A stretch of 64,000 nucleotides of DNA from Aliterella atlantica CENA595 (GTDB lineage: Bacteria; Cyanobacteriota; Cyanobacteriia; Cyanobacteriales; Chroococcidiopsidaceae): contig NZ_JYON01000010.1 of assembly GCF_000952155.1 (NCBI RefSeq), positions 109,761 through 173,760 on the forward strand, written 5' to 3'. Positions within the stretch are counted from its first letter, which is position 1. Each line of letters opens with the position of its first letter. Of this stretch, positions 1-8,396 are shown piece by piece. Position numbers and translations under genes: made by a program. Below the pieces are notes generated by a model. It saw only the letters and a list, made by a program, of their open reading frames with translations. It was not told the DNA's origin and did no database searches.

Positions 1-699
1 TACCTTGGGTTGAGTTACTCCTGGTAAATGAGCGATTGTATTGCGCCCTGTGACATTGCCCTGGCGAGTATTGACAGCAAGATTTGCTTGACGCAGTTGG
101 TTAGCTTGCAATAGGGAACTGCCACTTTTACCGGAAAGCCCTAACACGGGAATTTGGACATCTCCTCCTAACGTGCCATAGAAGTTACCAGGCTCGGTAT
201 TAACAATAACTAACCCGACAGCCCCAGCTTTGACGGCATTTTGCGCCTTGTTCAAAAAGCGGATTTCACCGCGCTTGACAATTGCGATCGCACCTTTGGC
301 ATCTACAGCCGCGAAATCAGCTTCCCTACCTGCATTGGGTACGACAACTAAGCGAGCATTAGGCGTTCCAGCTTGGGAGCCATTTAGAGCTATACCCTCG
401 ATTGTCTTACCATCGACAGTCAAATTTGAGCCTAAATCTGTAAATTTAGGGTAGGTAAAAGTCTGAACTTTAACTTCGTAGCCAGCTTGACGATACTGCT
501 GTTGTAAATAATTGCTAGCTTTTTCTGTTGCTTGAGTTCCACTGGCTCTAGGACCGAAATTGACTAAAGCTCGAACATCGCTATTTTGATTTTGCTGGAG
601 AGTTTGGGCATCAATTTGTTGAGCGCACCCTGCAACTACACCAAAACTTATCATACTTGCACCAGCAACCAGCAATTTAAGCGATCGCCCAAGTTGCAC
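1..699 (-). CDS. M28-type aminopeptidase lipoprotein with PA domain (N-terminal part)
   Basis: The minus strand is open from a GTG at 697-699 to the window edge (233 codons), so the C-terminal part lies outside. The start is supported by an AGGAG eight bases upstream. The N-terminus is a hydrophobic signal ending in a lipobox-like VVAGC, suggesting a lipoprotein exported across the inner membrane. The following segment (NFGPRASGT, then a YLQQQYRQAGY helix) resembles the opening of M28 zinc aminopeptidases. Residues about 105-225 (ARLVVVPNAG, GAIAIVKRGEI, NAVKAGAVGLVIVN, IPVLGLS) look like a protease-associated (PA) domain inserted as in that family. The zinc ligands would lie beyond the edge, so activity cannot be judged. 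It is read in the same direction as the export operon upstream but separated by about 80 bases. Confidence 0.75.
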   Translation of the reverse strand, partial: MQLGRSLKLLVAGASMISFGVVAGCAQQIDAQTLQQNQNSDVRALVNFGPRASGTQATEKASNYLQQQYRQAGYEVKVQTFTYPKFTDLGSNLTVDGKTIEGIALNGSQAGTPNARLVVVPNAGREADFAAVDAKGAIAIVKRGEIRFLNKAQNAVKAGAVGLVIVNTEPGNFYGTLGGDVQIPVLGLSGKSGSSLLQANQLRQANLAVNTRQGNVTGRNTIAHLPGVTQPKV

Positions 700-777
700 T
701 GTATTGTCTCCTATTAGATATCTTGTAACTCCTATTGTGCTTGACCAATGTGACACGAGTATGTCGCTGGTATGTAT

Positions 778-2304
778 TTATCGGATATTTTGCAAACTCT
801 CGACGCTCTTGGTAAACAAATCGGTAAAGATACTCATGACGGTGCGATCGCGTACTTTAATATTGCCATTGACGCTCATGCCCGACTGTAAAGGAACAGC
901 CCGTCCATTAACTAACAAAGACTGACTTGCTAGCTCTACTTTAGCGGGAAACCTATAAAAATTATGCACCTGGTCTGGTGGTAATGCATCCGAACCGATC
1001 CAAACCAACTTACCTTTGATATCGCCAAACTCGCTAAAAGGGAATGAATCAATTCGCACGTCTACATTCATGCCTTCTTTGACAAACCCAATATCTTGAT
1101 TGGTAATAAATACCTTAGCAATCAATGCCTCATTAGGAACGATCTTCAAAAGCGGTTGACTGTTATTTGTCACATAGCCAGGAGTATGCGCCTGCAAGTC
1201 GAACACCGTTCCATTAGCTGGAGCCTTGATTTCTTCGTACTGTAAAGTTAGTTCGGCAGCATCGATTTGACTATCAATTTCGGCAATGCGGTTGTTGTTG
1301 TCTACCATTGCTTTTGTCAACTGACTGTCAATTTCGGCAATGCGTTGATTGTTTTGGGCGATTTGAGTGAGTAATTCTTTGCGGTTTAGAGTCTGAATAT
1401 TTTGTAGTTTGGAATTACCTGCACTAATTTCTGACTTTAACCTTGCTTGTTCTTGAATTAGCGCATCAGCATCGGCTTGTGCTGTCTCGACTTCCTGTTG
1501 CTGCTTCAAATACTGAATCTTTGATATTGCTCCAGTCTTAGCTAAAGGACTAAGATCCTTAAGAATTGCCTGATTCATCGCTAGCTTTTTACGCGCGCTA
1601 GCCAGGCGGACATCGTTTTGATTTAATAGCGCTTTTGACTGTTCGACTTCTGAATTAGCAGCTTGGGTGCGCGAGTTTAATTCTGCTGCATCCGATTGTA
1701 AGCGTTCGATTTGTTGGCTATCGAGGCGAGAACTAGCTGTTTCGTCAAGCCCCGCGCGGTAAAGTTGATTTTCTGCTACCAATGTAGCGCGACTTTTGGT
1801 TAGCGAAATTATTTCTGGTGGTATTTGCTGTCGTACTTGAGTTGGCAGAAATGCGATCTCTCTATTGCCGTTAAGTTGAGCAGTATAAAATTGATTTTCT
1901 TGAGTAAGAGATGTGCGAATTTTTTGCAGTGAAGCTTTTTGAGATTTAGCCGCGGTTGAATCTAGGCTAACTAGAGTTTGTCCTTTGCGGACTATTTGCC
2001 CATCGCTGACATGAATTGCTTTAACTACGCCACTAACTGGAGCTTGGACTTCTTTAACTGTGCCAGTTGGTTCTAGCTTCCCTGTAGCTGGAATTGCTTC
2101 TTCTATTTTGGCTACAGATGCCCAAACAACTGCCGCTGTAGTAACTCCCATCAATAACCATAGTATCCATCTCGACCACAGGGGGGATTGTTGGAGGATG
2201 ACAGGTTGGTCAAAGGCAGCAGGGGAAAGGTTTTGGGGTTTTACGTTCTCTTGAGTGTTATTTGTTAGAGCGTTTTTAGTGCCGTTACCATTATTTAAAT
2301 TCAT
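778..2304 (-). CDS. HlyD-family membrane fusion protein (type I export adaptor)
   Basis: A 508-residue periplasmic adaptor linking an inner-membrane ABC exporter to an outer-membrane channel. After a cytoplasmic tail there is one membrane segment near residues 45-65 (ILWLLMGVTTAAVVWASVA). The first half of a biotinyl/lipoyl-like domain follows (VQAPVSGVVKAIHVSDGQIVRKGQTL). A long alpha-helical coiled-coil hairpin spans about residues 120-360, with two near-repeats of NNxRIAEIDSQ. The second lipoyl half (IKAPANGTVFDLQ) and a beta-barrel domain (VFITNQDIGFVKEGMNVDVRIDSFPF) complete it. It is the last gene of the minus-strand set PpiC, ABC transporter, small helical protein, HlyD, so it is presumably the partner of the ABC protein at 2808-5750. 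Substrate unknown. Confidence 0.9.
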   Translation of the reverse strand: MNLNNGNGTKNALTNNTQENVKPQNLSPAAFDQPVILQQSPLWSRWILWLLMGVTTAAVVWASVAKIEEAIPATGKLEPTGTVKEVQAPVSGVVKAIHVSDGQIVRKGQTLVSLDSTAAKSQKASLQKIRTSLTQENQFYTAQLNGNREIAFLPTQVRQQIPPEIISLTKSRATLVAENQLYRAGLDETASSRLDSQQIERLQSDAAELNSRTQAANSEVEQSKALLNQNDVRLASARKKLAMNQAILKDLSPLAKTGAISKIQYLKQQQEVETAQADADALIQEQARLKSEISAGNSKLQNIQTLNRKELLTQIAQNNQRIAEIDSQLTKAMVDNNNRIAEIDSQIDAAELTLQYEEIKAPANGTVFDLQAHTPGYVTNNSQPLLKIVPNEALIAKVFITNQDIGFVKEGMNVDVRIDSFPFSEFGDIKGKLVWIGSDALPPDQVHNFYRFPAKVELASQSLLVNGRAVPLQSGMSVNGNIKVRDRTVMSIFTDLFTKSVESLQNIR

Positions 2305-2328
2305 TGCAAAAGCAGGGAGAAAGAAGGT

Positions 2329-2703
2329 TTAAAGAGATTTATTGAGTGCTTGGATTTGAATTGCCAGCATCCGGCTCAATTTTACAGCCGAGTTATAAAG
2401 TTCTTCGCATTCAGCTTGTTCTATATAGCCGACTTCTAGGGCTACTTTCAAAAGGCTGCGGACTGCTGCTGTAGAGCCTTTGGCAATCTTTAAAAAATTT
2501 ATATACTCTCGGCGAGAATAACGTTCAAAACCTACAGCAATGTTTGTCGAGATGGATATGGATGCACGCCGCAATTGGTCGCATAAGCCCAAATCCTGAC
2601 TGAGTTTGTCACCCTGCGTCAACAAATATACTTGTTGAACTAACTCAATAGCTCTTGTCCATACATATAAATCCTCAAAAGTTTTTATTGGCTTTTTTTC
2701 CAT
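2329..2703 (-). CDS. Four-helix-bundle protein (S23/IVS23S family)
   Basis: A 124-residue protein from the ATG at 2703 (MEKKPIKTFEDLYVWTRAIEL). A longer reading frame reaches back to 2811, overlapping the ABC gene's stop, but its extra 36 residues (SDQLNNQSISRLATN...) do not look like the family and run through short CAGTGACCAGT repeats, so the internal start is preferred. The pattern FEDLYVWTRAIELVQQVY, SISISTNIAVGFERYSRREYINFLKIAKGSTAAVRSLL, CEELYNSAVKLSRML is typical of the four-helix proteins first seen in 23S rRNA intervening sequences but common in bacterial chromosomes. Their function is not established. Its position between the ABC transporter and HlyD genes of an export operon is unusual. 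Confidence 0.8.
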   Translation of the reverse strand: MEKKPIKTFEDLYVWTRAIELVQQVYLLTQGDKLSQDLGLCDQLRRASISISTNIAVGFERYSRREYINFLKIAKGSTAAVRSLLKVALEVGYIEQAECEELYNSAVKLSRMLAIQIQALNKSL

Positions 2704-2807
2704 TCCTTGCCCCTGCTTTAAACGCTGACCAGTTAGTAATAGGTACAAGCCCCCAAATTTATTCGTTGCCAATCGAGAAATTGATTGATTATTTAACTGG
2801 TCACTGG

Positions 2808-5750
2808 TCACTGGTTACTGGTCACTGTTACAGCCTCCTGCTGTTGATACAGACAATAATAATGCCCTTTAACTTGCATTAATTCGGCATGGGTTCCCTG
2901 TTCGCTGACTCTTCCTGCATCCATCATCACAATTACATCGGCGTGTTTAATTGTTGCTAAACGGTGGGTAATGAACATAACTGTGCGCTCACTAAATACA
3001 TCTGCTAAATTCAGGCATACTTGGCGTTCGCTATGATAGTCTAAAGCACTGGTAGCTTCGTCTAAAACTAATATTTTCGGGTTTTGCAGTACGGTACGCG
3101 CGATCGCAATTCTTTGTCTTTGTCCTCCTGATAATGCCGCTCCCCTTTCTCCTACTCGCGTGTTATAACCTTGAGGTAAGGACATAATAAAATCGTGGGC
3201 GACAGCTACTTTTGCTGCTGCGACAATTTCCTCTTGTGTCGCGTCAGGATTAGTCAGAGCAATGTTTTCTTGCACTGTACCGTCGAATAATAAGGTATCT
3301 TGCAACACTACTCCGATTTGACTGCGTAATGAATACAGTTCTACCTTGCTGATGTCGTAGCCATCAATCAAAATTCTGCCCGAATCAAGTTCGTACAAGC
3401 GCGGTAGCAATTTGGTTAACGTACTTTTACCTGCGCCGCTTAAGCCCACAACGCCGACAAAAGTACCACTAGGAAAGTCTAGATTGACATTTTTTAGCTG
3501 CTTTTCGCCACTGCTGCTAAAACGAAACGATACAGATTCGTACTGCACGCGCCCGCTAATTTCTGGCATGGGAATATTATCCTTGCCTGCAACTTCAATT
3601 TCTGTAGGCGTATCGAGAATGTCGCCGAGGCGTTCTAGAGATAAAGCAGTTTCCTGAAAGTTCTGCCACAGTTGAATTAGTCGCAGCAGTGGGCTTGTGG
3701 TGTATCCGGCGATAATCCGAAAAGCGATCAATTGCCCTAAAGTTAAGTTGCCTTGCAATACTAGATAAGCACCTACCCACAGCAGCAATAAACTTGATAG
3801 TTTGTTTAAAAAATTGCTGATGGAACTTGCAGTAGTTGAAGTTAAGGTACTGTTGAAACCTGCACTGACATAACGAGCATAACGTTCTTGCCATTGCCAG
3901 CGCGATCGCAATTCTATATTTTGGGCTTTGACTGTCTGAATTCCCGATACTACTTCTACTAAATACGATTGAGTTTCGGCATTGCGTTCGGCTTTGGTAC
4001 GCGCTTGATTTCTGACTATCGGCGCAGCTACTAGGGTAAGTAAGGCAAATAACGGAACTGTAGCTAAGGCAACAATGGTAAGTAAGGGGCTGTAAAAGAT
4101 CATTACTACGATGTAAATGACCGAAAATACAGCATCTAAGACTACAGTTAAAGCTGTACCTGTCAGAAATTGGCGAATATTTTCAAGTTCCCCTACGCGG
4201 GTAGCAAGTTCTCCTACTGGGCGGCGTTCAAAATAACGCAAGGGCAAGCGCAATAAGCGATCGATGACTTGTGCGCCCAATGATAAGTCGATGCGGTTAG
4301 TCGTATCGACAAATAAATTAGTCCGCAAGCTAGTAATAACGGCTTCAAATGTCGCTATGACGATCAAAAAAATGCCTAAGACGTTGAGAGTTTCTATACT
4401 GTTTTGCGCTAAGACGCGATCGATGATGACTTGAGTAACCAAGGGATTCGCCAAGCCAAATAATTGCACAAAAAAAGAAGCAATAAATACTTCTAGTAAT
4501 ACTTTGCGGTAGCGGTAGAGAGAAGGTAAAAACCAAGAAATGCCAAATCGCCTAGTAGGCGTATGGCTAGTAGCTTGCAGTAACAGCACTTGCCCCGATT
4601 CGCCCCAAGCATCCACAAAAGCGGCTATTTTCATTTCTCGGATGCCAGTTTCGGGAATAGCTAAAACTATTTGCTCTTGACTTGCTTTATAAAGGATGGC
4701 GAAAGAGTCTTGCCAAGGGATCATCGCCGGAGTGGGTAAGCGGCTAATAGTAGAAGCTGGAATATTTACTATTTGGGACTTTAAGCCTATTAATTCGCCT
4801 ACAGCGCCGCATAATTGCAGCGAAATACTGCCCGTACGTGTAAATGAGTTAGTTAAAGAGCGGCGCAGCACGTCGCGGCGAAAGGGTATGCTCAAATGTT
4901 GAGCTACCATTTGCAAACAGGCGAGTGTTGCCTCTACAGGTCCTCTGGCGTGGATATAAGGGTATTTTATTTTTGTAGCGCCCTTTTCTTGTGATTCTGG
5001 GTATTCGGGCGCATAAGGTATTTCTGACAGTAGGGTATTGGGAAGGCTACTTTTTTCTCTCTGTTCATATTCTTCCGGTAAATGCAACCCCACTAAACGC
5101 GCATTACCAGGAGGCGATACTTTGATATATTCTCGCTCCAAAGTTGGTACTAAGCGGCTACCGACAGCAAAGTTAGTTGTTCCTCCACTTAGCAACCATA
5201 CCTTGTTTGGCTCTAAGGAATGTAAGGATGTTTTGCCAGGTGGTAAATTGAGTACGGTAGCTTCCTTGCAAGCTGTTAAAGCTAGTTCTTTGAGGTTGGT
5301 ATTTTTAGCAGCGCTGCGATCGCCCTCTAATAAGTTGAATACCTCAATCGCGCTGCTATGCTCGTAAAAGGCAGCAGCAAATTGCGGTTCGCGCTCTAAA
5401 AATTCTAAAAAGGTTGTAACAGGTAGTGTCAGGCAAATAGCTTCTGTGGATGCTAAGGCTGTTTCGCAGGGTACTTGTCTAATTGCACTTACCCACCCAA
5501 ATATGTATCCTGGTTCGACTAATTCTAAAGTCTCCGGTGCGTTGGCTGGATAACAAACAACTCTTGCTTGTCCTTGGTAGAGAATAGCAATATATACAGG
5601 CATTGCTTCTCTTCTGACAATTGCTTGTCCCATCCGGTAGCGCAGCAATTGGCATTTGGCAGCTAGTTGCTCTCTAGTTTGGCTGGGCAAAGCGTCAAAT
5701 GGTGGCGTACTGCTCAAAAATTGCGCGATCGCATCTATATTAATATCCAT
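2808..5750 (-). CDS. Type I exporter ABC protein with CNB and degenerate C39 domains
   Basis: A 980-residue transporter/ATPase. Residues about 20-135 form a cyclic-nucleotide-binding-like fold (GQAIVRREAMPVYIAILYQGQARV, LVEPGYIFGWVSAI). Residues 265-390 correspond to a C39 peptidase domain. Where active C39 enzymes have DCGxxCL this protein has EATLACL (273-279), and the catalytic histidine region reads PWQDSFAILY (345-354). Cysteine and histidine both seem lost, as in C39-like docking domains of RTX exporters. The membrane domain (about 410-690) is followed by the ATPase domain with Walker A GLSGAGKST, signature LSGGQRQR and Walker B ILVLDEATSALD. It starts 10 bases after the PpiC-like gene and shares its operon with the HlyD adaptor. 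Likely substrates are large unprocessed proteins. Confidence 0.92.
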   Translation of the reverse strand: MDINIDAIAQFLSSTPPFDALPSQTREQLAAKCQLLRYRMGQAIVRREAMPVYIAILYQGQARVVCYPANAPETLELVEPGYIFGWVSAIRQVPCETALASTEAICLTLPVTTFLEFLEREPQFAAAFYEHSSAIEVFNLLEGDRSAAKNTNLKELALTACKEATVLNLPPGKTSLHSLEPNKVWLLSGGTTNFAVGSRLVPTLEREYIKVSPPGNARLVGLHLPEEYEQREKSSLPNTLLSEIPYAPEYPESQEKGATKIKYPYIHARGPVEATLACLQMVAQHLSIPFRRDVLRRSLTNSFTRTGSISLQLCGAVGELIGLKSQIVNIPASTISRLPTPAMIPWQDSFAILYKASQEQIVLAIPETGIREMKIAAFVDAWGESGQVLLLQATSHTPTRRFGISWFLPSLYRYRKVLLEVFIASFFVQLFGLANPLVTQVIIDRVLAQNSIETLNVLGIFLIVIATFEAVITSLRTNLFVDTTNRIDLSLGAQVIDRLLRLPLRYFERRPVGELATRVGELENIRQFLTGTALTVVLDAVFSVIYIVVMIFYSPLLTIVALATVPLFALLTLVAAPIVRNQARTKAERNAETQSYLVEVVSGIQTVKAQNIELRSRWQWQERYARYVSAGFNSTLTSTTASSISNFLNKLSSLLLLWVGAYLVLQGNLTLGQLIAFRIIAGYTTSPLLRLIQLWQNFQETALSLERLGDILDTPTEIEVAGKDNIPMPEISGRVQYESVSFRFSSSGEKQLKNVNLDFPSGTFVGVVGLSGAGKSTLTKLLPRLYELDSGRILIDGYDISKVELYSLRSQIGVVLQDTLLFDGTVQENIALTNPDATQEEIVAAAKVAVAHDFIMSLPQGYNTRVGERGAALSGGQRQRIAIARTVLQNPKILVLDEATSALDYHSERQVCLNLADVFSERTVMFITHRLATIKHADVIVMMDAGRVSEQGTHAELMQVKGHYYCLYQQQEAVTVTSNQ

Positions 5751-5760
5751 AATCGCTAGA

Positions 5761-6477
5761 TTACTGAATGCCGCACTGCTTAATTTGCTCTGTCAGCCAA
5801 GTTTCAAATAATTTGTCTAGTAGTTTTTGTTTCATTGCTTCATCTAGTTGCGCGGGTATAAATTTTTCTAATCTGACAACTACATACCACTGCGCTAAAC
5901 GAGTTGGTGGTATGAGTTTACCAGGTTGAGCGTTGGCGAGCATTTGCGCTAAGACGGGGTGAGGTGTACTTAATTCTACAGGTCCAATAATTCCCCCTGT
6001 TTCTGCTTCTACGCCTTGAGAGTATTGCGTCGCACATTCGGCAAAGGTTTGTTCTCCTGATTGAATGCGGAAATACATTTCTTGGGCAACGAGTGCGTCG
6101 CTATGACGCAAGATTGAGTAGATTACCCGATCGAGCTTTGATTTGTGGTTGAGAAAGTAGGCTGCTAATTTCTCGCCCCAAGTTGTCTGTTTGAATTTTT
6201 CTATCTTGCGATCTCGCGTAGCGGCATCATATAACTGCTCTTTTGTCAAGCCATAATACTGCAAGTAGGCTTGGCGTTCGGCTGCGGTTGTCAGTTGATA
6301 TTTGGCGTAAAACTGTTCTAAGGCTAAATCTTGTTCTTGAGGGAGAAGTTCTAGATCGGCAATAGCGGAGTCGATCGCTATCTGGCGGTATAGCTGAGGT
6401 AACATTTGATAGCCAGCTAGCAAGGGAATAACTTCGTAGCCTGTAATTAGGCGATCGCCGACGTGAAGCAGTTGCAT
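5761..6477 (-). CDS. PpiC/parvulin-type peptidyl-prolyl isomerase
   Basis: A 238-residue protein. Residues about 125-210 (LRHSDALVAQEMYFRIQSGEQTFAECATQYSQGVEAETGGIIGPVEL, LANAQPGKL) match a parvulin rotamase domain, with the usual xGGxxGxV turn. The N-terminal part is helical, as in SurA/PpiC-like chaperones. No signal peptide is visible, so it probably acts in the cytoplasm on export substrates. It is the first gene of the minus-strand export operon and ends 10 bases before the ABC transporter start. Foldase genes next to CNB-C39-ABC and HlyD genes recur in cyanobacteria, which supports a role in keeping the exported protein competent. The start is the first ATG, preceded by a long AT-rich non-coding stretch. 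Confidence 0.82.
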   Translation of the reverse strand: MQLLHVGDRLITGYEVIPLLAGYQMLPQLYRQIAIDSAIADLELLPQEQDLALEQFYAKYQLTTAAERQAYLQYYGLTKEQLYDAATRDRKIEKFKQTTWGEKLAAYFLNHKSKLDRVIYSILRHSDALVAQEMYFRIQSGEQTFAECATQYSQGVEAETGGIIGPVELSTPHPVLAQMLANAQPGKLIPPTRLAQWYVVVRLEKFIPAQLDEAMKQKLLDKLFETWLTEQIKQCGIQ

Positions 6478-8384
6478 CTAAATTTTGCGAAAAGATGTTG
6501 GGCGTAGTGGCGCAGATAATTGACTGATTTTCTTAGTATATCTGGTAGTTTGATAACTAAAGAATACAGAGATTGAAAATTACTTCAATTTGCTCTGTTA
6601 TTACAGTGATGCACAGCCCGTTTTATTCAAATATATAGTATCAGTATTGTTAAGCAAATTGCGCTCGATATTTAATTTGTTTTTTCACATCATAGATAAA
6701 ACTAATAGTTAAAGGTAGCTATTAGTTGGCAATACCATATATTTGTACTACTGATTTTTGTTTGCTCGCTTAATAGCGTAAGTGAAATATTTTCCGCAAT
6801 CCAATCTCAAATTTTATAGCTGTCATTATTAAATTCGGACTCTTAATACATCGGAAGTTTTTATTTTTAGGCAATTTAGCATATTTTCTGGCATCAGCAA
6901 ATGCTTCTGAATGCAAAATATATCTAAAGGAGTAAATATTAATAAGTATATTTGTGATCTTTTACACTATAACTTTAATAAAGGTGCATAAACGTAGCCG
7001 TATAATTCTACACAAAAGTATTGAAAGTTAGATGATGGCAGGTTTTCAGCTATCCCTGAACTAATAATGGTTATTAACTATACAGAAACAGAGAAAATTT
7101 AGTTTTATCATTCTAAATTGTGCCAAAATATACTCTACCAACTCTATGTGTTGTAGTAGAAAAATTGTATACTTGATTACGAGATAAGTTAGATTGGCTT
7201 GCATCCTTATATGTCCAACAAGTAATTAATAAGTAAGCGATCGCCATGATTCTTTCTATTTGCTAGTTCTGAAGATAAGAAGAACAATTTAATTAAATAT
7301 AAAATGCCGATAGTGTTGTGGTATTAACGGTTATATTTCCTGCCAACAAGCTTAAGTGCGGCTACGCTTCCTACCTCTACCTTTTTGTTCCCACAAACCT
7401 CCCAAGCCTAGAGTATTCCAGCGTTCCAACGTATTTCGCACGCTATGTTCGTGCCAGTCAAGAAACTGAGCAATTTGAGGTGCATTCCAACCACGAGCAT
7501 TAAGGCGAATTGCTAGCGCTCTTTGTTTTATTCGATGTGACACCCCTTCAGCATAACTGAGTTCTTTGAGGGTGCGATCTTCTTCCTCACTCAACATTAC
7601 TCTAATTGCTGCAGGCATATTTAGCACGTTTAACTCATCTGAAATCCATCTTATATTTAATTTAATAGATTGATTTATTGGTAAATATCTACCCAGAAAG
7701 GATATTTTTTCTTTTATCTTATAAATAATTTTCGTGAACTACTTATTAACGAACAGATAAATACCAATCTGCACCTTGAATTCAACCTATTGAGCATTTA
7801 TTAATAACTATTAAAATTCATTTATGTCTGCAAAACAAAATGAAATAAAAGTTAAATTTGCCTCTTGACAAACAAAAATATTACGATAATCTGAAAAATA
7901 AGTAGAAACACTTGTTGACTGTTGCTCCTACCCGAAGCAACGATCGTGCATTGTTTTTGCAGCAACAATTTAGCTTGAATTTTGCTAATCGCACTTTAAT
8001 CTCTGAATAAGGAAGTCTTAGGAGTGGTTTTGGACAAATATGTAGCAAAGTGCGTAATGATACATTTTTTCTACTTCTAAATAACCTAGTATGTTAGGAC
8101 AGAAATTAGTGTCACATTGTTATTAAGCCTTTCACCAAGCTAATAAAGCAAGAAAGGGCGACTGTTAAACAGTGCAAGTTTGCATCTACCTAGCAGATTT
8201 TTTCACTCAAGCTTATCCGTTAAATTGTCAATATTAATTGATAGCACAATGGAGAGTGACTATAGGCAGTAAATAGCCTTAAATTTGGGCAAAGGCAAGT
8301 GATGTAAAGGCTGATATACATTACTCTATCTTCACATAATTATTTGCTATTTGTGCCAATAACCTCTAGTAAATTGAATTGACC
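6478..8384. other. Long AT-rich non-coding region between export operon and biosynthetic cluster
   Basis: About 1.9 kb with no convincing gene except the transposase remnant at 7352-7618. It is clearly richer in A+T than its flanks and has few HIP1 octamers. It lies between two divergently read units, so it must hold the promoters of the minus-strand export operon and of the cluster starting at 8397. I could not assign -10/-35 boxes with confidence. A short palindrome CTGTTAAACAG occurs at 8163-8173. Confidence 0.6.
7352..7618 (-). pseudogene. IS630/Tc1-mariner-type transposase N-terminal remnant
   Basis: About 88 codons encoding only a winged helix-turn-helix: LSEEEDRTLKELSYAEGVSHRIKQRALAIRLNARGWNAPQIAQFLDWHEHSVRNTLERWNTLGLGGLWEQKGRGRKRS. 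This is the DNA-binding start of IS630-family transposases. The frame stops just where the linker to the DDE catalytic domain would begin, and no DDE-encoding frame follows. It could be the first ORF of a two-ORF IS630 element whose second ORF is gone. Terminal inverted repeats were not recognised. I read it as a decayed insertion rather than a working regulator. Confidence 0.7.
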
Positions 8385-8390
8385 AAGGAG
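8385..8390 (+). promoter_or_regulatory. Ribosome binding site of the acyl-AMP ligase
   Basis: AAGGAG lies six bases before the ATG at 8397. This decides the start: an in-frame TTG at 8379 would place the Shine-Dalgarno sequence inside the coding region. Confidence 0.75.
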
Positions 8391-8396
8391 TATAAA

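Noticed and set aside
2704..2811. Long N-terminal extension of the four-helix protein
   Set aside because: The extra residues are encoded by CAGTGACCAGT-type repeats and overlap the ABC gene; the family begins at the internal ATG.
8379..8396. TTG start for the acyl-AMP ligase
   Set aside because: AAGGAG would fall inside the gene; it is correctly placed for the ATG at 8397.
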